From Brasenia schreberi (lineage: Eukaryota > Streptophyta > Magnoliopsida > Nymphaeales > Cabombaceae), in the NCBI GenBank assembly GCA_036023115.1, contig JAYKKT010000041.1, positions 248,001 through 312,000 on the forward strand: DNA of 64,000 bases. Reading direction: 5' to 3'. The number at the start of each line of letters is the position of its first letter. Position 1 is the first letter of the stretch. Shown piece after piece: positions 25,001-37,867 of the stretch. The translations under genes and the position numbers were made by a program. The notes below the pieces were generated by a model. That model did not search any database. It was not told where the DNA came from and saw only the letters and a program-made list of their open reading frames with translations.

Positions 25001-25681
25001 AACCTTTGAACAACTATAAAAATGAAGTATTTTAAGCCTTACATCAATGCAAAACAACCTCTCCTTAAAAAGAGTCCTATAATTGCTCCCTACAACCACT
25101 TGACAGAGATATTATGAGTTGTGGTTAAGTGAAAAGAATGTATGAGAGATAGAAAAAACAAGAAGAACCACACAAAAATGCATACAAAGCATCATAATAA
25201 AAGTGGAGTGTAAAAGATGACCCACCAATCACAATATTTGATGTGTTCTTGAACTATTAGACAATTTTTGATGATTAGACTAATATAATATGTATAAGTA
25301 CATATTAAATATTTTTTTATTATATTATTTACTATAAAAGTGCATCATAATATGCTATTTCACATTATATTAGTTTGAGATACAACTTCAATATGACTTC
25401 ATTCATCGAAGTGAAGATGGTTCATCTTCTACACTAAGTTTTAGATAAGCTATGGACCAAATACATAGGAGATATGAGAGGGGATTATGATCTAGAGTAC
25501 TCCATGGGACAAAGAGAGAGAGTTCATAGCATGTTGATGATCAAATTTACTTAACTTCATCAATACGAAATTGAATGATATCGTTAAAGGGTGTCTTTGG
25601 AGATCTTTCTCAGTTGTTTGTCACTCTACAATAAAGAATGAATGCTCAAGTATATCTCATATAATATAATGAATATAAATA

Positions 25682-25746
<65 letters not shown>

Positions 25747-26900
25747 CTATATTGCTTTTTTTATTGTAACTTGACATATAGAATCTAAATTATGACAAAT
25801 TTATTTTTTAATTCAAGGAGATGTGTCATATGGTGTGACTTAATGAAATCTTTCAGTTTTGTGCAACAATGATCGTTACAAGTAATTATCTATGCTTGTA
25901 ATAATCCCTTAGCATTCCACCTGTGTTTGGAACTCTATGCAATCATCTATATATGATATGTTCCATATGACAAGAGTTCTTTGCTAATTGCTTCAAATTT
26001 ATATTAGTGACTATTATGAGAATGTTTCTCCACATGAAGCTTTTATTGTTGAATTCTAGGATTGTAGGACATCGATCTCCAACATGGATAAACTCATGCA
26101 TCTCATGTTGAAAATAGTGTTGTGGGGCTTTTACTATTGAACTCTAGGATTCTCGGAGAGTTACATCGATCTCTAGCATGAATAAGCTCATGTAGAAAAT
26201 GTAGTGCTCGAGCTCAATATCAATATGTTATCTCTTCTACTCAAGCACGACTTTAATTGTGGGGACAAGAGCGGTGCAAACTATACCCCGCTAAATCCTT
26301 TTTTATATTTGGAGTAACCGACAAAGTTTGTATGGGTGTATCCTATGAGTGAACTGCAGAAGTTTTGACCCATATAGTGAATCTTGTTGGGGTCTTCTTT
26401 TAAGGTGTTTCAATTGATGTGTGTTATGCCTTTACCTTTTACACAGTTATAGATGGCCTTGTGTCACTCCTTGTTTTATGTATTTTTGTACCTTGTTTCT
26501 CTTTTTAAGATAAGCTTCATTCTATAGAGTATTTGATCGATTGATTCATTCAATTTTTTTAGTAGGTGAGTGCCTTGATTCATTGTTTGTATAAATCTTC
26601 ACATATCCTGTCACAACTTTCACAACACATTAATGATATCGATATGAAGAGCTAGAATACGTGGAGCGATGCATGAAGCAAGAAATTCAGAGCAACATGA
26701 GCGGCTTGAGCCGAAAAAAACGGAAAATTTTGAAAAGAGAAGGTGGTTCACCATAACCAGTGATGAACTGTCATAGCAGTTGAAGTTAGCTGCAATTGAT
26801 GCCGGTCTCTCCTTTTTCATTAGATGATGGCGCAAGAACAAATAGTCCTGTGGATACCTCGTTACTTGGCCATCGTAATGCAATCAAGTCAATGGACAAA
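22026..26900. other. AT-rich stretch, no gene recognised
   Basis: Nearly 5 kb of AT-rich sequence with only short open frames and no domain that I recognise. It includes a (TA)n run at 25684-25743. It could be decayed transposon sequence, but I cannot identify a family by eye. Confidence 0.5.
25684..25743. repeat. (TA)n microsatellite
   Basis: About 60 bp of uninterrupted TA dinucleotides. Confidence 0.97.
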
Positions 26901-27162
26901 GAGGCCATTTAGGGGGGTGTTTGATTCACGATACCACGTGGGTTGGACCTTCAATTTTTAGTACTAAGTTCAACATGAGAGGACCATGAAACTACAGTTT
27001 CATAAGCCAGATTTTAATTAATAAAATTGTTACTCCATGTCAAGGGATAGGTTGTAGACTTGAAACTTGAAACTGCTCACTCTGTCTCTCGACGCCCTAA
27101 CCTCTCTCTTACTACGCTCATTCTCTTCTCCGGCCGGTGCCCTAACCCCTCTCTCTCTCTCA

Positions 27163-27416
27163 CAACGCTCCCTTATCTTGTTCGTCATCGCCGTCTTCTA
27201 TTCTTTTCAAGTACTCTCTCTCCTAACTTGTGTTTTGAATGCGTGTTCTATGAGTTTATAGTGCGAGAGAAATGTCTCCTTCAGAGAAGCATGGTACTAT
27301 TTGTCCGATGACTACCCGATCAAGTACGAGTCGGAACGCCTCCCGCCGCCGATTGTCGTGGATCTTAACCACGATGATAGGAAGTTCTCGTTGTGACCCA
27401 CGACTCCAAAATACAG
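27163..27416 (+). pseudogene. First-exon relic of an FG-GAP repeat protein (At3g51050-like)
   Basis: A frame beginning around 27163 reads a hydrophobic stretch, LILFVIAVFYSFQ, like the N-terminal membrane anchor of the plant FG-GAP protein. After about 50 bp of extra sequence with GT...AG ends (27211-27261), the frame continues with SFREAWYYLSDDYPIKYESE and RLPPPIVVDLN. It then breaks by one missing base before VLVVTHDSKIQ, and the piece ends at a donor-like CAG/GT at 27416. The start codon is not preserved. A CT-rich leader like a 5' UTR lies upstream, and no later exons are seen to the right. This is a truncated duplicate of a single-copy plant gene whose precise role is poorly known. Confidence 0.72.
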
Positions 27417-28671
27417 GTCTTTTATTACTCCTTGATTTATCTTCTTGTTTGAGCATAAGTCGATTTTATCTATGAAACTTCACCCTGTTCATATCTTGTG
27501 AATCTGGGGCTTTAGAAATTCGGCAAGCATCGAGGGAGTACCTTTTGAATGTAGTCTCTTACCAATTCTGTCGGCATGGAGATTATGTCTTATTAAAGTT
27601 AGGTGTTTGATTAATTGTGTGATCATGGCACATCTATCTTCTGAATGTGGGTCTTCTGTAATTTTCGAGAAGATGGTGTCTGCATCCTTCCAAATTGGTA
27701 TTATTCTGTGGAACACAATACTCGTGGTTAACTTTCATTTACTAAATTTGTGCTGCTAAGCTGATTTTGTAAATGGATGCGGCTATGTAGGTTTGGTCTG
27801 TCTGTCGAGTATGACGAGAAGCTCCTATTTGTCTAAAATACTTATCTCATGTTAATCCTCTTAGTAAATCGTTGTTGAATTAGTTAATACAAATCCATAT
27901 GGGGAAAGCAATGCTTACTGTTATCCTGATTAGTTTCTTCGACTCTGCAAATCAAAAAAAAAAAAAACTATTGATGGTCCTCACCATAGTTTCCCATCCC
28001 GAACATAAATTTGTAATTCCAGGACCAAAAGCTTCATACCATGAATCAAACCCCTTAGGAAGGGTTCACTGTTTTACGGTTTAGAGGGTTCTCTGCATCC
28101 CCCGGCAGCGGGGCAGCTTTTTCTCACCGAGACCCACCCCATGTAGGGGCTGGACAGGATGAGTACCAGTGGGTGGCTAGATAGAGCCATCCCCATGTTA
28201 CACGTCGAGGCGATGACACACACACGTAACGTCTTCAATCAAGTGCAGAGAAAGAGAGCAACTACATCACAATTACCAGACCCTAACACATAAAATTGAC
28301 TGAAGTGGGACGTACAAGTTTCTCCTGATAATTGGAATTTGGTTTGGCTATAAAATTTACGTCGTCGAGAATTTGATAAATACCGGCAAATCATGAACAA
28401 CAATTCTCTCTCCCTCTCTCTCACGCACACACATACATACATACGTACAAAAGAGTTTTCACACCTCTTTTAAGCTGAATATAACGAAGAAGATGAAGAG
28501 GACTCGGCAACTCCACTGGAAACCAGCTCGCGTAACAAGCAAAGGAAAAGTAGCAAAATAAAGGAAAACTACCCCGAACCACTCATAAGAAAACCAGAAA
28601 GAGACAAGAAAAGGAAGATGATAATGGTCTCCACGAAAACAAGTGCAGGCAGGAAAACGAACAGCAGTAAC
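27417..28671. other. Intergenic, no gene recognised
   Basis: Between the FG-GAP relic and the MFT gene. Short frames only. A GC-rich segment at about 28090-28210 (CCCCCGGCAGCGGGGCAGC and following) stands out in composition but is not a tRNA or rRNA that I recognise. The right end should include the MFT 3' UTR. Confidence 0.45.
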
Positions 28672-29735
28672 TCAGTGCCTCTTAGCTGCCGGCTCCTTCT
28701 GGGAGTTGAAGTAAACAGCAGCCACCGTAAGGCCCAACCCATACTGCGCCGCAAACCCCCTCGTGTTGAAGTTGGAGCGTGCCACGGGCGCCCTCACCAT
28801 GGTTAACGGACAATGCTGCTGAAATAACACGAACGCGTATCTGTGTATCCCGATGGGTGGCCGAGGTCCCATATATGGGAGTAACTCCCTCCCTGTTATC
28901 ACCAAAGTCCACAACAAACCCTTAACTCTGTGTGTGTGTGATGAAAAAAGACTTTATTTAAGTTGGTGTAGAGTCAAAAGGAAGGCCAATTGCATGATAT
29001 TGATGGCAAGAAACGAGAAAACAGTAAACCAAATCATCAAAATTGATATGTAGGTGTTTGTTGCTCATCAAGGTCTTAATTCTTCCTGATTCCTATACAA
29101 AAGACCAAGAAAATATAGAGCTACATACCTTGAGAAGGATCCGTGCCTCCAGGAATGTCAACGACAATCCTGCATATACATCAATCACCAACACTGATAC
29201 CGTATAAACTAAAAGCTAGGTAATAAAATTAAGGAAGGTCATGAATTTAAAGAGAAAAAAAATCGTACCAGTGAACCCACTCACGCATGCTAGGTTCACT
29301 AGGGCTAGGAGCATCCGGGTCTGTCATGACCTACACAAGATAAACCAAACCAACTCGTGGTAACGATACAATATGCCAAACCTGATTTGCTTTCAACACA
29401 ACACACGCTGTTTGAAACGACAGAATTCAATCTTGTTTCCCTTTTACAGTTAGTGAGGCAAGTGCATATACGAGCAACAAATTTCCACAAGAGGAAAGAG
29501 ATGATTGCACCAAGCTCTTGTACATGAAGAAGCCACGTACCAAAGTATACATCTCACGAACATGACCAGCTATATTGACAGTTGGTGGATTAGTAGCAAG
29601 CGAGGGTTTAATGTCGCCGCCATTAGTAACCTGCTTGTTGCCATAGCGCACGGTCATTTGCACACTCGGCACGAACATATCAATGACCTCACCGACGACT
29701 CTTCCCACAACCAAAGGGTCCACAGACGAAGCCAT
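28672..29735 (-). CDS. MFT: MOTHER OF FT AND TFL1 (PEBP family)
   Basis: Four minus-strand exons of 195, 62, 41 and 221 bp (29541-29735, 29269-29330, 29129-29169, 28672-28892) give a 172-residue protein; the 62- and 41-bp middle exons are the hallmark of plant PEBP genes. The protein starts MASSVDPLVVGRVVGEVIDM and contains the ligand-pocket motifs DPDAPSPSEP and GIHRY. At the position that is Tyr in FT and His in TFL1 it has Trp (REWVHW), which marks the MFT subfamily. It ends VYFNSQKEPAAKRH. MFT proteins are small nuclear/cytosolic regulators of seed germination downstream of ABA and gibberellin. All junctions are GT-AG and no stop or frameshift is present. A candidate RY element lies about 420 bp upstream of the ATG. 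Confidence 0.96.
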
Positions 29736-30542
29736 TCTCTCACAACACAAAGAGAGAAGGGCGTTCCAAGTGGAGGCACAAACTTATAGAGATGCCTTGT
29801 GGCGAAACAGACACTCAGAGAGGATAAAGGAACAAAAGAGAAGGAGAGATAAAAACAAAAAACTGCGGTAATAAAAGATAAAGAGATGATGAGAGAATGC
29901 AGAGAATGAAGAACATGGAGAGGCGTGAGTCGTCACGTCTTCCATACATCGCACCATGTGGTGAGAGGTAACGGCAGCCGCTTTAAGGATGAACCTGACC
30001 TTGTTGACACATGGTGCCCCTCGTTGGGGGTTGCTTAATCATCAAGGATGTCTTAAGAAATAGCACAAATCATTTCTTCTCTCTCACAAAGAAAGCCACC
30101 ACCACTAAAATTTTATCAACACAATCATTTCTTCTCTCTCACAAACCAGAGATGATGCATGCGATATTTTCATGAGGGCTGTCATGGACAATGAGAAAGG
30201 TATTTCTAACTTCATATGATTGTAGTGAACATTCAGTACTACATCCTCACAGTTTATGTATGTGGCGCTTCAACTGACCAAGAGGTGCCTCAAAGAGCAG
30301 CATACAAAACGCCATTCATATGAGCGGGTTGAGCACTTCAACACTAACTATGTTCTAAGGATGCACTTGGTAAGGTTGCAGAGAAAGGACGTTGTGCTGC
30401 ACCTGCGAGGACAAAAGTAACGTCCACTGTCCTTTAGAGAAAAAGGAGAGGTAACGTCTATCTGCCTCAAACAACTACAACAAAGACCAAGGCAACGCAC
30501 CGGGCCTTGCGGAGAAGAGTAGAAATGGCGAATGGCTTCACG
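29736..30542. other. Upstream region of MFT
   Basis: About 800 bp with no coding signal between the MFT start and the hAT-like element. It should hold the MFT 5' UTR and promoter. A CTTCTCTCTCACAAA word occurs twice, at about 30076 and 30130. Confidence 0.5.
30156..30161 (-). promoter_or_regulatory. Candidate RY element upstream of MFT
   Basis: CATGCA on the minus strand (within ATGCATGC) lies about 420 bp upstream of the MFT start codon. RY motifs bind B3 factors such as ABI3, known to act with ABI5 on MFT in Arabidopsis. An ACGT-core word (TCACGTC) occurs nearer the gene at about 29933. Single short motifs are weak evidence. Confidence 0.25.
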
Positions 30543-31280
30543 TGGGGGTGTTCATGGAACCGCCAGAACCAAGAGGTTTGGTTCAGTTCCGTTCTAGCAG
30601 GCAGTTGGGTTCTCGGTTTCAGTGTTGAAAACGAACACAACTATTATATATAATTTATATACATGTAGAAATAAATCTTTATAAGTTTATGTATATGAGT
30701 TTTATAACATTATGGACAGAAAGAGAAATTAGCCCATGCACATATGAATGGTTTGATCTTTAAGTTAAAAAGTAAATAATACCGATGCATATATTACACC
30801 TACAAAAGTATATTTTAACCGTGGACGGTTGTGATTCTTGAGAATGTTTTAGCATGAATTGATGTGCACATGAACCATGCTCTCTCTGTCTATATATATA
30901 TATAGATAGACAGATAGATAGATAGATGTAAAGCTTTATAAGTTTATGCATATGAGTTTTATAACATTATACATATATAATCTGAATATACATGTATTAT
31001 ATATGTATATAAGTTTATATAGTTATATGAATTTAAATCTTGATAAGTTTATATAGATGGCTTTTATAAGCTTATACATCTAAAACATGAACTGTACATC
31101 CAAATAATCTGATGGCAAGATACATTCTATTTAGCAAAACCCATAAATAAGTAGAACCGTGTGGTTCAGAACCAAACCGAACTAGAACCGGCAGTTCAGT
31201 TTGGTTCGGTTCTAGACATAGCACGGTTCTGTTCGAGGTTGAGGCTAGAACTTTACCATACCGAACAGTGAACACCCCTA
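30543..31280. mobile_element. Non-autonomous hAT-like element, CGGTTC-rich
   Basis: The ends are TGGGGGTGTTCATGG on the left and, read inward from the right, TAGGGGTGTTCACTGTTCGG. They are flanked by GCTTCACG and GCTTCACC, an 8-bp duplication with one mismatch. Subterminal regions are rich in GGTTCGGTTCTAG-type words. The middle is AT-rich, with a TATATA-GATAGACA microsatellite. It has no coding capacity. The 8-bp duplication and TIR start fit the hAT superfamily; transposase would be supplied elsewhere. Confidence 0.7.
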
Positions 31281-31360
31281 GCTTCACCCAACCAAGGATT
31301 GGCCTCTCAACAATAACGAGGGGCCATTGCTGCAATGCGTGGTTGGAAATGTCTTCCCGG

Positions 31361-31363
<3 letters not shown>

Positions 31364-31441
<78 letters not shown>

Positions 31442-31526
31442 TCCCCGACTACATCCCTCACTTTATATACACACACATATATATATACATATAATAATGT
31501 CTCCCCGATTACATCCCTCATTTTAT

Positions 31527-31560
<34 letters not shown>
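31364..31560. repeat. Long (AT)n run plus a two-copy 62-bp repeat
   Basis: An AT run of about 75 bp ends at 31438. It is followed by GTCTCCCCGACTACATCCCT and, 62 bp later, by the near-identical GTCTCCCCGATTACATCCCT, separated by CA/TA dinucleotides. Confidence 0.9.
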
Positions 31561-31569
<9 letters not shown>

Positions 31570-31573
<4 letters not shown>

Positions 31574-32946
31574 CAAAATTAAAAAGATGTGGTTTAATCT
31601 GCTTTTACATATGTATTGTTATGCCATATTTACTTATTCATGCTTCTATTCAATCTTAAGATCTGTTTAGTTATATGTGTTTTATGTCATTCCTTGCTTT
31701 GACAGTGTTTTGAGAACTCTATATGATAGCTTATCAATGCAACTATCATAAAAGGGTAAAAGAAATAAGCAAATAAGGAGAATCTAGTTAGGAACTATCA
31801 CTCATGGATCCTTAAAAGTTGAATTGATGGCGTTGCACAGGATAGACGGCTCAGAAGCACAAACACAATCATAGATTCTGACTCGCACAAAATGCAAGCA
31901 TAAGATAGAAAAAAGAAGAAGAGAAAGAAGAAAGAAAGACAAAATATTTACGTGGTTGAGACAGAAGTGCCTATTTCTCAGACAAGACTAAGAAAAAGAA
32001 TTTCACTATGAAGAACGGAAGCAAGGAGGGTGTTACACCACTCATGGTGGGGGATTGACTCACGTGTGCCTTCAATGACACGCACCGGGTTGGTGGCGTT
32101 CGAGGTCACCTTATTTCGTAAGTAGGTTTATACCTCCACATTTGGTTTTGTATTTGGGATCTTTTATTCTTATTTGAATCATTGTAATATACCGGATGAT
32201 GGAACCCGGATCTTGAATGCTTGGCTGGATTTAACTGTGTCATGGTCTGAGGTTTAGTTGGGGTCCTTAGGATCCGAACGGATTAGATATTTAGATGGGG
32301 TTCGTGTGATAAACGGGTCTAGTGGATCTGATTCCAATTGGCCTATTCTTTGCTTAGTGTTGAGCCATATAAAACTCTTTGTGAGGTATTGTAAGGGATT
32401 CAACTACTTGAAATAACACAACCGGGTGAGGATTGAGAACCTCTCCTCCATCTTCTTCCTCCTACTCTATCATAAGCATGTGTGTATGGGCGCTTGGACA
32501 CCATAGCTGGCCAGAGCAAGCGATGCTGATCTAGTCTGAAGCCCTCCCTTACGCAAGGGCGTACTGGTCATGTCGAAAAGGAGAGAAGAAGCTACAGACC
32601 CTATCTTCCACACAGGAGAAACAGATACAATGTAGGGCACCAAACGAGGATATATCATATGCACTAATTCAGGATTGTGCAAGTCGCTGCGCAGCTAGCA
32701 ATTATGATAAAATTTCAATACGTAATTCAAAAAATTTAGAATTTTGGGTGACAATGTGGATCCGGCACTGCTTCTCATTTACAGTGGCTAATACATAGCA
32801 ATGAGTAGATCTTGCAGCACTGTTGAATTTTAAGTATAATGAAATAATTTCGTAAGCATCCTAACACTATAAAAGAAATTCATAATTGTGGATCGATCTC
32901 TCATAAGCAAATATACAGCATGCGGCATGCACATACACACACAAAG

Positions 32947-33017
<71 letters not shown>

Positions 33018-33610
33018 CATACATACATACATATATATACGTGTTGTATATCCATGTATCTTACTACACACTTGCACCCACGCGTGCACACACAGATGCA
33101 CAAGCACACTTGTTTTGGAGCACAGACTTTCATATCTAAGCCAAGATCTCGTCCGACAATTAATATGAAGATACTAAAACTTATTGTTGTAATCATATTT
33201 ATGCATTTAGATAGGAATAATAAATATTTCTCCTTAAACCTTTACGTTCACTCAGTAATCTTGTGATGCAACAACTCTTCGTTTTCTATTTAAGCGAAAA
33301 TCTAAATATGAAAGCAGAGCACCTAATATTAGTAACAGGAAAAGCCTTGGTAGCGCCCAAGTGCATTGTGTACATGTGTCACGATATGAGTTCAGGAAAA
33401 AGTGTTAGTGATGTCGCTTGGAAACTCTTGTCATTATATTCTTTTGCATTGATACATGTTGTCATTATATTGCACAATTGAAAAATGCACGTCATGTTTC
33501 AACAAAAGATTTCGTATCAATTGTTAAAGCAGGACTACTTTTTGAAAGATGACCACTAAAAGGAGATTCTCTCACAAATCAATGGGTAATCACACTTGTT
33601 TCAGATGATT
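31570..33610. other. AT-rich intergenic stretch, possible LTR debris
   Basis: No coding gene is recognisable. At about 31940-32460, words such as TTTACGTGGTTGAGACAGAA and CATATAAAACTCTTTGTGAGG look like LTR promoter sequence, but I found no paired end or target duplication. A CA/TA/CATA microsatellite lies at about 32936-33040. Confidence 0.35.
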
Positions 33611-34339
33611 TGTTGGATTTAATGGTATAATTAATAGTTGTTGGGTCCAATTAAGCTCATGTAATTTTAATTACATTTAGTTTGTCATAAGTACTAAAAG
33701 CTTAATTGGTAATTATTTAATGAAAGTGAAAGCCTAAAGTATTAAAGTCATATGTGTAGTTTTGTACATTCTTTAGTCTTATATTGTTATGGAAAGAATC
33801 TCACATGTTCTTTTATACATGTGATGGCTCTTGAACATAAGTTTAAAGAGTTTGTATAGGATATGGATGATCATATATAAGTTCATATGCATGTCAAGAA
33901 CGATCAAATGATTTGTTTCATGAAAAGACGTGAAATTGGTTGTAGAGCTCATCCATGACCGCCCACTGCTTTGTTATAAAATATGAATTAGGTTCCCTAA
34001 TACGTAATTAGTGAAAACTGTCATTTGCACTTTCTTTCTCTCCTTCTACAATGTGGTTCCTCTTTTCGTTGTACCATCCAATAAGCTAGCTCACTGAAAC
34101 ATAGTTGAAGGTGACGACATTTATACGTATCTTTATAGACATTAATTTCTCTAAAGGTTCGTGAAGATGACTCAATTGAAAAAGTTACTTATCCATTTGT
34201 TTTTTTACTTTGGTCATGCTATATTGTTTGCTTAAAGCCTTCTTTTGTATCTACCGTTTTTGTTGATGTTAACATGTTAATATTTGTTGTATATTAATTG
34301 TTTATGTTTATACATGTAACTCTACCGTTTCTTCCAACA
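33611..34339. mobile_element. Candidate solo LTR, TGTTGG...CCAACA
   Basis: The ends form a 6-bp inverted repeat with TG...CA. The flanks are TGATT on the left and GGATT on the right, which agree in four of five bases. A TATATAAGTTCAT promoter-like word lies inside at about 33874. A 701-bp alternative starts at TGTTGGGTCC (33639), but its flanks do not match. No primer site or gag/pol follows on either side, so a Copia-like solo LTR is the simplest reading. Confidence 0.5.
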
Positions 34340-34344
34340 GGATT

Positions 34345-36730
34345 ATCCACCCAACTCGAAGGAGCGGTGCAATGGAAGCTTTAACCATGACACATGAGCC
34401 ACAGTCAATGAATTCACCAACACACCTTCTATTGTTCGAACAATGCACAGCTCGATAGTGCATCGATGTGCCTCGTGCACCCTCGAATCATATATAAAGG
34501 GAATCACATCAACTTGGGCACCACTAACCACTTATTCCTCAGCCATTTAGTCTCCGGGTTGTTCTCCATGGAAAGAAAAAGCTTGTGGTAATAAGAGGTT
34601 CGATCGTGTTGATGATGGAGGGTAAGGCTAATAAGAGTCAGGATTTTCTACGGGAGATTGTAAGGTTATTGTGATTCTACTTCAACTCTTCATCATAGTA
34701 AATGCAGGTGGAGCCCCATTGTGTCCGTTGCGCCTATGTCGTTATAGCAAAATGCCCCCTTATTTAAATTCAAACTTTTAGAAGGAAGCCATGGCCCAAA
34801 GAGGCCCTCTGTCACCGGAGTACTACCGCGCACCTGCTAGACAACGGCTGCCCGTGTAAGACCCAATCCGAATTTAGGTCGAGAAATACAAGCATTTCCG
34901 GCAATTGGGTGGACTTAAAAGGTCGACCTTTTTCAGATAGGTCTGGCCATGATTCACCTGGGTTTTACTTGGATTTGAATATGCAACACTTGAGTGGCCT
35001 ACCACGAATATGATTGTTGCCAAAATACGATCAACCGAGTTCTAATGTGCTTGGTTTCGAGAAAAAAACCAGATCGACTGGACGGATCTGTGCCGAAAGC
35101 TCTTGTCTGCGATTTGCTTCAATTTGTACACGACCAAATCTCCTCCCAGGCTTTAATGACGTCCTTAGGAAGCCCACGAGACTCCCAACCAGTACACTGA
35201 ATCAGATCTGGCGCGGTATAAGGGAAACATGCAGAAAACGGCCATGGGATAGCGGTATTCGACAAATCGGTTTGCGGTGGACCCTTGACTCCCAGCAAGC
35301 TTAATTTTTCATGAAAACCACTACCAAACACCAATTAATTTAAAGGCTCTAATACCAAACTATTTGACATTGCAATGCAAGGCTAACATATGCCCGTCTG
35401 AGACACCGATGATGGTAGGGAACTCGCATTTCCTCAGACCGTTCCTCTGCAACCGTGGACTATGGCTTGAAACACCACCTGTGGCTCGCTTGGGCTGCTC
35501 AAATGGCCTGACTTTATCATGTGCTCATGATGCATTCCGGAACATCTACCTGTATAGCAACGCAGCAGTGCATAGCTACTCCTCTTCGTGTCACAACGCG
35601 ACTTGGTTGTGATCTTTGTTCTTTTATTTTAAAAATTGACGGAGAACGGGTTTAATATATTGATTAGCAAGGATCACGTTCAGCTTTGAAGATATGAGAT
35701 TGGTTTTGATTTGGTGCGTGTGATTATCATCAGCAAGAAAAATCAAAACCAAGTCTTATTCTCACGCGAATAGGTTGATGAGGGTTTGATTGTGACGAGG
35801 CCCACGGGCCTAGGGTTTAACACTTCACACATTGATCTCAATCATCATCCTCGCCTATCATATTTCAACCTATGTTTACCCCAATAAAGAAGGGGATTTA
35901 ATACTTTGATGTTCTTACTAACATTTTATAGGTACTTCACAATATGTTTTGTTTTCCAATCCTTCACGCTCTCGCACAAGGTCCAATTCATGTGTCCTCT
36001 CTATATATTGAAAATTGATCTTTTGAAAAGTAACATTAAACTGTCACAAATTATCTCTTTTGTTTAGGTTATATGCATTGAACTCTCTCTAGGGTGATAC
36101 AGAGAGCGAAGCAAGAAGAGAAGTGACTTTTTGTTTCTTTAAGATGATCGTTAGGCTTAGGCTTCCCACTCTTTCATTCAGTTTTCTTCTTCCTCCCTCT
36201 TTCTTCTTGTGTCTTTATATGTAAGGTAAAAGAGAAGGGAGTGACAAAGCTGAATGGTGAAGCAATTTTGGGCCGTAAGAGGAGTGTTTATGCTCAATGG
36301 TTCAATTGCCTTAATGGGTTAGGATGTACTAGTCAAGGTTTTCGAAAAGTTTTGTGTCTTGATTATGCGTAGTGGAGCGGTATATTTTTTCATGGTGCCT
36401 TTTAAGGAGGAAGGTTGTCATTGTAACAATGATGTACTAGTTTTCTCTTATATAATGTATGATTTTCTATGATATCCTCATTTTTTATATTCTTTTAATA
36501 CGATCACTTTCATACCTTCCTCTTAGATGAACTTCTGCCTCTGGTAGGAAAAGACAGATGCATTACAAATAACGTTAGGGTTCAACAAAAATTCACATAA
36601 AATCCACTGTACTTGGCTCGTAATTTTTTTCGGCAACATTCATTTTGTGCATCTCAGTTACAAGTTTGGCTGTCACATAATAGTCACATGAATACGAATA
36701 ATCAACCAGCAACTGACAACACTTATACAC
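34345..36730. other. Intergenic, no gene recognised
   Basis: Short frames only. At 34480-34560 a TATATAAAGGGAATC word is followed by pyrimidine-rich sequence and could be an old promoter. From 34856, TGTAAGACCCAATCCGAA resembles an LTR start, but no partner end was found. Confidence 0.35.
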
Positions 36731-36744
36731 ACAATCCATCTCTT

Positions 36745-37035
36745 TCTCTCTCTCGAGTTCCAAACCAGTGATTCCCGTCTGCCAAAACTTGAAACTGAAA
36801 CCAAACCAGCACCCATGTTGCTCACGTTTGTTCCTTCCAGTTTCGGTTCCAGCTGCAAGTATCATTCTGGTTTAAAAAAAACATATTTTAAAATTTTAAA
36901 ATAATAAAATGCTTTAGGGCCATTGGTTTCGGTTCTCTTGGTGGAATCGGAACAGAACAGTGGAGTTTCTAGTTTGGTTTCCAGTTATGGTTGAGTTCGT
37001 CCCAGTTCTCACCGGTTTGAAGAACCGTTCTCCCT
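36745..37035. repeat. Diverged CGGTTC-rich repeat
   Basis: Words such as TTTCGGTTCCAGC, TTGGTTTCGGTTCTC and CACCGGTTTGAAGAACCG are shared with the hAT-like elements at 30543, 39170 and 48875. No clear terminal repeats or target duplication could be set, so this is probably an eroded copy. Confidence 0.4.
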
Positions 37036-37867
37036 CTCCTCTCTCCTCTTTCTCTCTCTAGGATTCCTCATGGCCACAACCGAAAGGGTTTTGCCAAGAC
37101 GAGACGAAGAGCAAAAGGATAGATCCATCCGCATTCACACAAAAGAAGAAGGGGTCAAAACCTAAGGATGTTCACGACCACCGAGCCGTTGCAAACGAGT
37201 AGCCAAAGGAGAATATGAAAAGAGAGCAGGCAGGGTAGGGCCCTATGGCGGTTGAGTCTCGGACGATGAGAAGCGTCCAGCTGAGCGGAATCGACGGATA
37301 GATGCATGTCATACTTGTCCACGTTACAGATCTGCGGGTCCCGCAAGGCATTGTCGTCGTCAGTGATCATGAACGCGCGGAGAACGGATGCGGCGGTGGG
37401 GTGATAGGAGGACTTGTTCTTCGCAAGGAGCCATGTTAGCCCCCATCTCGCACTCTCTGTTCTGCATCCTCCCCTTCCTCTCCGTCACCGACGCTGTTGC
37501 CGCCTAGCTTCCGTTGCCGATAAGCTGATCAGCAAAACGCAAACAATGAAAAATTTCACTGAGATTCTCATGCAAGTTTTCAGCTCAAATTGGTTATGCA
37601 GCGTTTGAGAGAGAGAAAGAGAAGGGCCACCATGGCCTCCAGCTATTGTTCACGCCATTATTTTATTTGGGAGAAGCTACTGCTATTAGCCAGAGCCGTT
37701 ATTTTACTTTCGAGGATCAAAATCGGAATCATGGCACCAGGCCATTATCTTTTTTGAAAAGAAAAGAAAAAGGTGTTCTCTCTCTTTGATCTCTGTATGA
37801 GTGTGTCTGTGTGTGTGAGAGAGAGAGAGAGGGAGACAAATCCATCGCAGCAACCCGGTCGTACATT

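Noticed and set aside
31072..31670. Open frames of 104-158 codons with Tyr-Ile repeats
   Set aside because: Read through the (AT)n and CA/TA simple repeats.
32830..33196. Several overlapping frames with Tyr/Ile/Cys-Val repeats
   Set aside because: Read through the CA/TA/CATA microsatellite.
34343..34531. 62-codon minus-strand frame (TIELCIVRTIEGVLVNSL)
   Set aside because: Composition looks coding-like, but I recognise no family and see no second exon.
34856..35640. LTR start-like TGTAAGACCCAATCC
   Set aside because: No matching second end, target duplication or primer site found.
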